This document shows, piece by piece, positions 57,268 through 64,000 of a DNA stretch of 64,000 nt. The DNA lies in contig JAGTJM010000013.1 of NCBI GenBank assembly GCA_020747015.1, positions 372,001 to 436,000 on the forward strand. The letters are read 5' to 3'. How positions within the stretch are numbered: the stretch's first letter is position 1; every line of letters starts with the position of its first letter. The notes under the pieces were generated by a model. The model had not been told where the DNA came from, did no database searches, and saw only the letters and a list, made by a program, of their open reading frames with translations. The position numbers were made by a program, and so were the translations under genes. Source of the stretch: Pyrenochaeta sp. MPI-SDFR-AT-0127. Lineage: Eukaryota > Ascomycota > Dothideomycetes > Pleosporales > Cucurbitariaceae.

Positions 57268-59151
57268 ATGATGAAGTTTCATCTGTCCATTCTCGTTGTT
57301 TGCGTTTCCAATGCGCTCGCATTAGTTGCACCCCGTGCGGCGGCAGTGGATTGTCCTCCCAATAAACTCGATTTTCGAAAATGCATTCCATACGTCGAGA
57401 ATAAGGATATCGACGACATAAGTTTCAGCCTATACACCTGGACCAAGACCGAAGCACCAGACTCTCCGTCTGCCGATTCCGAATATCTTAAGCCACTTCA
57501 GCTTGCGGCGGCGACGGCTCTCCCTGTCTATGCGAAACTCATGAAAACTAAAGTGAAAAATGTCCGGGTTTACCTCACATCAGCTTGAGACAATGTGAGT
57601 CGTGGGCAGACTGATTTTAATGAGCCGGATCAGAGTGTTTGCAGTATTCGAGTCGCTGGTTACGGTTTAGACAAGGAGCAGGGCGATGTTAAGTCAGTAC
57701 AACAATCTCTTGCTCACGAGCTTTATCATTGCGTACAAAGAACCTTCGGTATTGGACAACCTATACCAACCAGCAGGCTTCCAAATAATTGGTGGTTTGA
57801 AGGATCGGCAGAATACTTTGGCAATATCTTTTTCCCGAACACTAACCCGGCTCACATGCAACACTATCATCCAAGATTCCCGCTCTACGCTCAGGATCCT
57901 AGCATCGGTTATGCAGGCGCCCTATTTTTCCAGCATCTATCTAATGCCTTGAATTCCGACGAAGTCATCCATAAATGGGTCGTAGGCCGCAAAGACACAG
58001 AGAGCTCTACGCCGGAGAGCGAGCAACAAAAACTTTCCTTCGACAATTTCATCACTAAAGCATTTCCAAGCTTTGCGACGCAGTTCACAGATGGCCTGAT
58101 CAGGTACCAAGATTATACGCCAGTCGTAAGCACTTATCAAGCAGAGACCAGGTATAAGGAACTCATTCTTCCAAGGAAGCCCGGTGTCTACAAATTCACG
58201 ACTTGGGTGTATCCTTTCACCATATTGTCAAAGGTGAAGATGACTTTTCCTACTAAACGGAAGATCACATTCATATACAAGGCGCCCGATGCGCAGGACA
58301 GCAGTACAGTGCTGCGGTATCGCAAGGTCACCGACACGACGTGGAAGACTGCCGCTAAAGGGGCAGATAATAAGGTCGACGACGACTGTAGCGAGTTATT
58401 ATTCCTCGCAACCTCGACCTCAGGCGTAGTCGTCACTGAGCCCTTCCCTGTCACCCTGACGTTCACAGTCCAAAGAAAGGCCCCCAAAAAGCGTAAAGTG
58501 AAGCGCGACGATCCAGTCGACAACCCTATCCCGACTGTAAACCCGCAAGACAACCCTGACTTAGGCCCCTCAGTGAACGATCCCGAAGAAATCACCGTCG
58601 TCTCTCTCGACCCCGACGATGGCGATGACGACGAAGAAGGCGACAGCTGCTCCAACAAATGCATCGTCGGCACTTGGAACCTCGACATCCCCAGCATGCA
58701 AGCCTTCCTTACAGAACGCCTTTCGGGCGTTAGCGCCGCAACAATCACCAACCTCGCTGTAACCGGTTCCTCCAGCCTGATTGTCAAAGCCAGCCTCTCC
58801 AGTAACATGACCTTCAACAGCCTCGACATTGGGTACGACGGCAGCGCATCAGGCTTCTCCTTCCACACCGTAATCGACATCACGGGCTCGGTAGCCGGCA
58901 CCATACAGCTGGGCGACAACGCGTTTACGTGGGTGGACCCGCAGTCGCAGGGCACGGTGAAGACGACCACGACGGTGCAGGGCTTTGGTGACCCTATTGA
59001 GATGGATCTCCCAGTTGAGAAGCAGTATGGGCCTACGACGCAGGTGCAGTATACATGCAAGGAGAACAAGTTGCAGACGTCAGGATATGTGAATGGCGCG
59101 TTTACGTGGGCGTATAGTTGGACGAGAGAGGGCGGGGAAGTTGGGGCTTGA
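57268..59151 (+). pseudogene. Secreted HExxH metallopeptidase-like gene with an in-frame TGA
   Basis: One plus-strand reading frame from MMKFHLS (57268; MKF at 57271) to 59151, about 627 codons, interrupted by TGA at 57586-57588. The frame does not change across the stop and no splice can remove it neatly. A signal peptide is visible (LSILVVCVSNALA). The zinc motif HELYH is at 57715-57729, followed by WWFEGSAEYF about 25 residues later, whose Glu would be the third ligand of a gluzincin. After a linker with Lys/Arg (KKRKVKRDD), the C-terminal half has CSNKCIVGTWNLDIP and a beta-rich domain. The rest of the gene is undamaged. Read-through or an assembly error could restore it, so it may not be dead. 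It is not a recognised named family. Confidence 0.72.
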
Positions 59152-59392
59152 TAGGTCTCTTCAAAAAAGCATTTTGGTGTTCTTGCATTTGATTCTTCAC
59201 ATCTGATAACGGCAATCATACTGCTCATATGACCAAACGTGCATGATCCAGAATTTTGACTAACAAGATGGGTTTGGTCTTTGAGACGGGTTGGACTAGG
59301 TACGTTGATAGCCGACTGTCGTGTGAGGGGTGGATAAAACACTATTGTCCGAGACCTCTGCTATCAATCGTGAGTCCACAATAACAACCTTG
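59152..59392. other. Short spacer
   Basis: 3' flank of the metallopeptidase and upstream region of the next relic. Nothing was recognised. Confidence 0.4.
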
Positions 59393-60404
59393 ATGACCCA
59401 AAAATTGATTAACTCCTACCAACTCCGCAGCATCGCCCCTCGAATGTTCAACGCCATAGACAGCTTCCCTACAGTGTCTCCCATTGTCACTTTCACCGGC
59501 CTCATACTCCTCCATAACGACCCCGTATCCGGCCTCTCGGTGACACAGTAAAAATGTTGCGGCTTTGTACAGCTCTCAACCTTTATCACTCCAGGAAACC
59601 TAACCAGACCTCCCTTCCGAGGATCACACCAGTTTCAGGTGTTTATCATCTTCCCTATTCAAGTCAACCCATGGATGACGCGCTGCAAGAAGATGGCCGA
59701 AAGGCAAAATACCCAATTTCAGCCCAACACTACATTCAACTGTACAGGCAGAATCGCCGGTTTTCTCAATCACCATATCATGGCCCACCCACTACAACTC
59801 CCACAAGATTACGTCTTCATTATCGTTCCTGACTCCTAGTCTTTTCTAGAAAAATCATCATAAGACTCCTTATCAACATCACCTTCAATAGCTACCTCGG
59901 CTAAGCAATCTTCCTCAGACTCTCGATCCAAATTTATGTCCCCAGCCAAACGTAAATCCAATCAACTTTCAGAGCCGGTCACTCCGAACGCATCATCCGA
60001 CAACGGCGCACCCATGACCACATCGTCTTGTAAGACATCACCGATATCCACTTGTCGCATCATACTGACTCAATATCTTAGCACGAACGTCTGATAATTC
60101 CTATACCAGAGACATGTCCACCATACATGTGTCACCACCGCTTAAACGCCCACGCACAGACTATATCCTACAGCCATCGGTTAATAGAGACCTTTCCTCA
60201 TCCATTACTCTAGATAATTCCTCAAACACTGGCACCCCAACACACACCACAAACCTATTACATACAAACGATAGGAAACAGTTGCAATCCTCTAAGCCCA
60301 TAAATACTCCTGCCACAAATCTTGTCTCATATTCTACCCCCCAAACCCCTGTTCTCTCTGTCGATGACACAAACAAACCCCATCGAAATCGTCAACCCAC
60401 CTAG
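59393..60404 (+). pseudogene. Gene relic with three in-frame stops of RIP type
   Basis: A single plus-strand frame runs from about 59393 to 60029 and continues after a 52-nt GT-AG intron (60030-60081) to the stop at 60404. Stops interrupt it at 59549 (TAA), 59837 (TAG) and 59861 (TAA). Between them the sequence reads like protein: IDSFPTVSPIVTFTGLIL, then KMAERQNTQFQPNTTFNCTG, then QDYVFIIVPDS, then KRKSNQLSEPVTPNA and PPLKRPRTDYIL. The last two resemble nuclear-localisation basic clusters. The first two stops fit C-to-T or G-to-A change at CpA. I do not recognise the family. The 3' part alone (59936-60404) could still encode 138 aa. Confidence 0.6.
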
Positions 60405-61009
60405 AAAGGTTTTAAACATTGACTAGTATAGCACAATAGCCTAGAAATCAGTTCAATACTCAATCAAAACCGTACTTTCAACCTTAAGCATACTTTATTG
60501 TAAAGAATCAAAATTGTCCTCTGCAACTTCGTTCCTCAAGGCTTTTCTTGCAAACCGCCCTCACGGGTTGCATCTCCTGTTGACTAATACAGACAGCCAC
60601 AGTCCAGCCACATGCGGAAGGCCCGTCCCAGGAAAGTACCAACCGGGGTAGCGATCGCGCATGAATTTGAGCGCCACGCTAGACAAGGCGCTGGAATTGG
60701 CTTCTTAGAATTGCTAAAAGGGTTTTTCACTTCACAGATCTTGATAGATAGGCATAAGGTGATGATAAGCCTCGACACAGGCTATGTTAAGTGGTGGCAT
60801 TATTTTGCTGGTTAAAACGTGGTCCTATGCGGATCAGCGCGCATCTATGCACAACAACGTAATTTTTGTATTGTTGGGTGTCTACTGTTAGGGAAGAAGA
60901 TGTACAATGTACTAATAGGCAATATTAGTGAAATTCATATGTTTGTAGAACATTACATCATACTGAAGTTCAAGTATCCCTCATTTCTTGCGGCACGGGG
61001 GGATTTGCG
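60405..61009. other. Spacer between the gene relic and the PKS fragment
   Basis: Short frames on both strands, for example 60584-60778 minus, without recognisable domains. It fills the site where the rest of the PKS acyltransferase should be. Confidence 0.4.
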
Positions 61010-61480
61010 TGACGCAGGGATGCACGTTAGATGTATAGAAACTGTGGATGTCAATTTCGCATTGCGGGTGCCATTGATGATATGCAAGAAGGAAGGGAAT
61101 TTCTGGCGCTGTGCAATGCCGTCGAGTCGGTCCAGTTGCTCCTGGAAAGGTTTGGAGTCGCGGTACAGACGTGCGCCAATGCCGGTGTAGAATGTTCCTT
61201 GGCCAGTGAAAGCAAACGCCACGGGTGCTTGTTTTGAAGAAATAAGGAATTGATCTAGGGCGATTTCAATATGCGGACGAAGAAGTGCAGCGGCTTCCTT
61301 TAAGGAGACGCAAGTACCGAAACCCGGTAATTGTAGTGCAGGGGCTTTGTGGTGTGGCTTCCGTGGGGCACGCTGTCCACAGTCATGTCCATCTTGTCGC
61401 CGGGCACCATCACATGGGACTTGTTCTCCATATTAGGCCCCGGAATTTCGTCAAAACCTGGGTTGTCGAGTGCATCGCCA
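61010..61480 (-). pseudogene. PKS fragment: KS-AT linker and start of acyltransferase
   Basis: On the minus strand, a segment reading KPLHYNYRVSVLAS resembles the end of the KS-AT linker. After a stop comes PVAFAFTGQGTFYTGIGARLYRDS, the start of a fungal PKS acyltransferase with its FTGQG motif (about 61200), then PFQEQLDRLDGIAQRQKFPSFLHIING and a last matching piece (STVSIHLTCI) near 61015. The catalytic GHSxG region is absent. Strand, order and the missing middle fit the PKS piece at 54.2-56.0 kb, which begins near the end of AT. The segment before KPLHYNYR (about 61380-61480) is not recognised. Confidence 0.65.
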
Positions 61481-62235
61481 AACACTATAACCGTTGGCTA
61501 TATGTTGTCACAATGTCAATACATTTCTCAAGCGCCGCCATTGCATTGCCTAGCCACACTGCACTATGTCTACCTAACAGTGACAGCGTGATGGCGAGCA
61601 TTTTTCACGGTCATGAGAGCCGAACTACCGCTGATACTATCTACTATGATCGGTAGCTATTTCCACTCGGACACAGGCCCGTATACTGAATCTTCTACAC
61701 GACTAGCGTCCCGTTATCGACAAACGATGTCAAATGCCGACCTACCTACCTACCCATATGCTCACCCTCTTACTTAGGTTAGCGTCAATTCGTCTTTTGG
61801 CACCTGATTATGAACGTAGAGTTAATTGTATTTCGTACTTGAATCGCTGGAATGGCGATAGGACTGCTTACTGAAGTGCAATTCAAATCGAAGCCATTAG
61901 CACACTGCTAGATCTCTGTTCATCGGGGTCATTTTCAACATCTCATATTTGCCCTAGTTATTTGCAATGGATTCGAGACCTAAGAGATAAGCGTTAACTT
62001 TACTGCAAATAGGCGGAAATATCCGAAGTCAATGCCACTATAGAGAGACTCAAGAGGTAATGCAGGTGCCCGACAGCTTACTCTCCAGTCATATCTTTCA
62101 TTCACTGCACTACTATGACAAGAGCCCCATTTTGAACATGTCAAGCTGGTTGGCAGACACTCGTGCATAGACCTTTCTAGTTACGTGCTATTGCTGTATC
62201 AATTAGTTACAACCGTGGCATCTTCTCCTGCAAGA
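61481..62235. other. Accessory spacer, nothing recognised
   Basis: No ketosynthase motif was found here on either strand, although the 5' part of the PKS would be expected upstream of 61.48 kb on the minus strand. Confidence 0.4.
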
Positions 62236-62484
62236 TAGTTGATACCAACGCAAGCCTCCTGTGGGCCGGTTACAGAATCAGTATTGGGATACTAGACGCG
62301 AGGTGGCTCAGCAATGTGGCTGTGTCCTGTACATTGCTCCTCGGCCTCCCCACTAGTGCCTGCGTCTAGTGTTTCTAGCGCATGCTCCCTGACGCTCTCA
62401 TGACGGGTACTGCAAGAGTCTTTGCAATGTTGCAAAAGTTATGACATATCTTTCAGCTGACACGTAGGGAGAATGCCATCATTG
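62236..62484 (+). repeat. Dispersed repeat, right copy (about 250 bp)
   Basis: The same orientation as 50515-50764, sharing TAGTTGATA at the left, ACGCGAGGTGGCTCAGC, and GTGTTTCTAGCGCATGCTCC. It differs by scattered substitutions, mostly transitions, and by a replaced segment of about 40 bp in the last third. Confidence 0.8.
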
Positions 62485-63607
62485 CATAGGTCTAGATTTC
62501 TGGGTCATGCATAGGTCATGTCGACTAGATGTTTGCGTAAAATCTTCTATGATGTGGATAAGAGTACAAATATGTGGGAAATGTGGGTAAAATAGGTGTT
62601 ACAGTGGTCTAGTACCCTGAACGTTACTCTTTATTTATGTGTATTGCTAAACTATGGTTCATGATGACATGTCCTGGACAGACAAGACGTGATCGACACA
62701 AGACCGTGTATAGCACGATGTGCTAGATCAGTTGTGGGCATAATTATTCTTTAGCTAAAATAGCACAACGGCTGGCATACATCCTACATTAGTTCGACAA
62801 CAGAGGCTGTAGTGTTGAAATTGTGGACGCTTCTTTTAGATAGTGTGCAGCAGAGACCATTGCTTTTCGGCAAACCCCTCTCGCAAAACTCTAGGCACAC
62901 AATTGTGAAGTCTTTAGACTCGAACCTTCTGGTCAGGTAACGTGATCGCAAAGAAGCATCGTGAGGTTGAGGTGAGATCGTGGCGCCTGGAGGCTGGACC
63001 CTGATCTACAGCCGAGATCGTGGCGTTCCGCGTGAGGTCATCGCAGCTTCAAACTTGATTTGTCCCAAGCACCATGACCTTTTCGAGAAGCCAAATCCTC
63101 AATTCGTCATCGCGTGATGCAATGCCTTCCGCTTTTTGAACTTTGAATGAGCCTATCAAAATGTTCTTTACAAAGAGGGTTGTGTACTAAGGGTTCTCGA
63201 CCTATTACAGGGGTGCAGCAGCAAGCAGACACTCCGACGGATGGTTGTATCCTCTGTAAGAACTGTTGCTCTCAGCTAGACAAACTTTAACCTACGGGAC
63301 TCATTCATCATAGACTGACCTTGATTTAACGCAAGATCCCTACACAGTGTGGCTTTGGCCGCGGCCTGTACGTCATGGCGGAGGCGTTCGAAGAAGAATA
63401 GGGTCTCAAGGCTGGCATAAAAAGTGCATAAAAGGGCCGTTACTCTGAACAATCCTTGAACATCCTAATTAGGCTGTGCATCTCCACATATGTTATGACT
63501 CCGGCCTTATTACTATTATCACTTTAAGAAAAGGTTTCATCGTATAACTTCCCTATTCGGACCCCCTGTACAACACCCCTACCTGGTAACCTCCGCCCCA
63601 CATCAAC
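62485..63607. other. Intergenic region, nothing recognised
   Basis: AT-rich to about 62.9 kb, then mixed. It contains a short duplicated GAGATCGTGGCG string near 62976 and 63016. It includes the aquaporin promoter. No gene was recognised. Confidence 0.45.
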
Positions 63608-64000
63608 ATGAATGTTGACCGCCCTACACGATCTATTCGCGTACCATGGAAATCTCGCAGACAGCAACGGCCAAAACGGTCCGAGAGAACTGTGGTTCGA
63701 CGCTTGAGCTTCCTCGACGTTCTACCAACCTCGATAAAAGGGCATATCGTTGCATGTGTGGGTGAATTTGTTGGCACGTTCATGTTTCTGCTCTTCGCAC
63801 TGGGCGGAACAAATGTCGTCAACACTGCACCGGCCGAGGGCGCAAATGCCACCGAGCTGAGTGCAAATCCCAGCAAGATCATGTACATCGCCCTGGTCTT
63901 CGGCATGTCGCTAGCCGTAAATGCATGGGTGTTTTTCCGCATCAGTGGAGGGCTATTCAACCCTGCAGTTACACTGGGCATGATGATCGTTGGTGCTACA
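63608..64000 (+). CDS. Aquaporin / major intrinsic protein (5' part, runs off the window)
   Basis: 131 codons are visible from the ATG at 63608, with the gene continuing beyond the window. The N terminus is basic and cytosolic (RVPWKSRRQQRPKRSERTVVRR). The first membrane helix has HIVACVGEFVGTFMFLLFALGG, split here into GEFVGTFMFLLFA. The second is YIALVFGMSLAVNAWVFF, followed by the channel loop ISGGLFNPAVTLG with the first NPA motif at residues 118-120. The second NPA and the selectivity residues lie outside the window, so water and glycerol channels cannot be told apart. An intron upstream of the ATG is possible. Confidence 0.92.
   Translation, partial: MNVDRPTRSIRVPWKSRRQQRPKRSERTVVRRLSFLDVLPTSIKGHIVACVGEFVGTFMFLLFALGGTNVVNTAPAEGANATELSANPSKIMYIALVFGMSLAVNAWVFFRISGGLFNPAVTLGMMIVGAT

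Noticed and set aside
57595..59151. The metallopeptidase downstream half as a separate gene
   Set aside because: It has no ATG start in place, continues the same frame as the upstream half, and the upstream half carries the signal peptide.
58188..59342. 384-codon minus-strand frame
   Set aside because: Antisense to the metallopeptidase; Cys/Ser/Val-rich composition typical of a complementary shadow frame.
61300..61485. Independent small gene on the minus strand
   Set aside because: Its end reads as PKS KS-AT linker, so it was merged into the PKS fragment.
1..64000. CRISPR arrays, operons and prophage
   Set aside because: None seen; gene structure with spliceosomal introns shows the DNA is eukaryotic.

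Overview
The window looks like nuclear DNA of a filamentous ascomycete, most likely a Dothideomycete close to the Pleosporales. The support is short GT-AG introns (45-110 nt) with CTNAC-like branch points, fungal-only families (Zn2Cys6 regulator, CON-10/KGG stress protein, AA11-like LPMO, non-reducing PKS domains, fungal RdRP), an intron-bearing nuclear tRNA-Gly, and AT-rich tracts that look like repeat-induced point mutation (RIP). Class and order are inferred from general resemblance only.

From 0 to about 45 kb the window is an ordinary gene-bearing region, mostly housekeeping genes. In order it holds a dienelactone-hydrolase-like/SnoaL fusion (-), 3-isopropylmalate dehydrogenase LEU2 (+), a hemerythrin-like protein (+), a secreted AA11-like LPMO (+), a CON-10-like protein (-), pterin-4a-carbinolamine dehydratase (+), a VWA protein (-), a BTB-like protein (-), two unassigned fungal proteins (-), sphinganine C4-hydroxylase SUR2 (-), TCTP (+), an RNA-silencing RNA-dependent RNA polymerase (+), SWC5 of the SWR1 complex (-), a polytopic membrane protein with an AT-hook (+), the Rag-type GTPase GTR2 (+), a membrane-anchored cytochrome b5/MAPR-like protein (+), ribosomal protein eS25 (-) and a large Ser-rich fungal protein (-). 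Exon boundaries were worked out by hand from reading frames and splice signals. These genes do not form one pathway.

From 45.3 to 50.2 kb there is a long stretch without a convincing gene, ending at a tRNA-Gly(GCC).

From 50.5 to 62.5 kb the window is accessory DNA. A diverged direct repeat of about 250 bp sits at each end. Inside are an intact Zn2Cys6 regulator, a relic of an NRPS adenylation domain, the 3' part of a non-reducing PKS (end of AT, PT, ACP) with an in-frame amber codon, an AT-rich RIP-like block, a 39-bp tandem repeat, a secreted HExxH metallopeptidase with an in-frame TGA, a second gene with three RIP-type stops, and a further piece of PKS acyltransferase on the same strand and in the right order to be the 5' part of the same broken PKS. 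The simplest reading is a secondary-metabolite locus that was broken by inserted DNA and is now decaying. The window ends inside an aquaporin gene (+).
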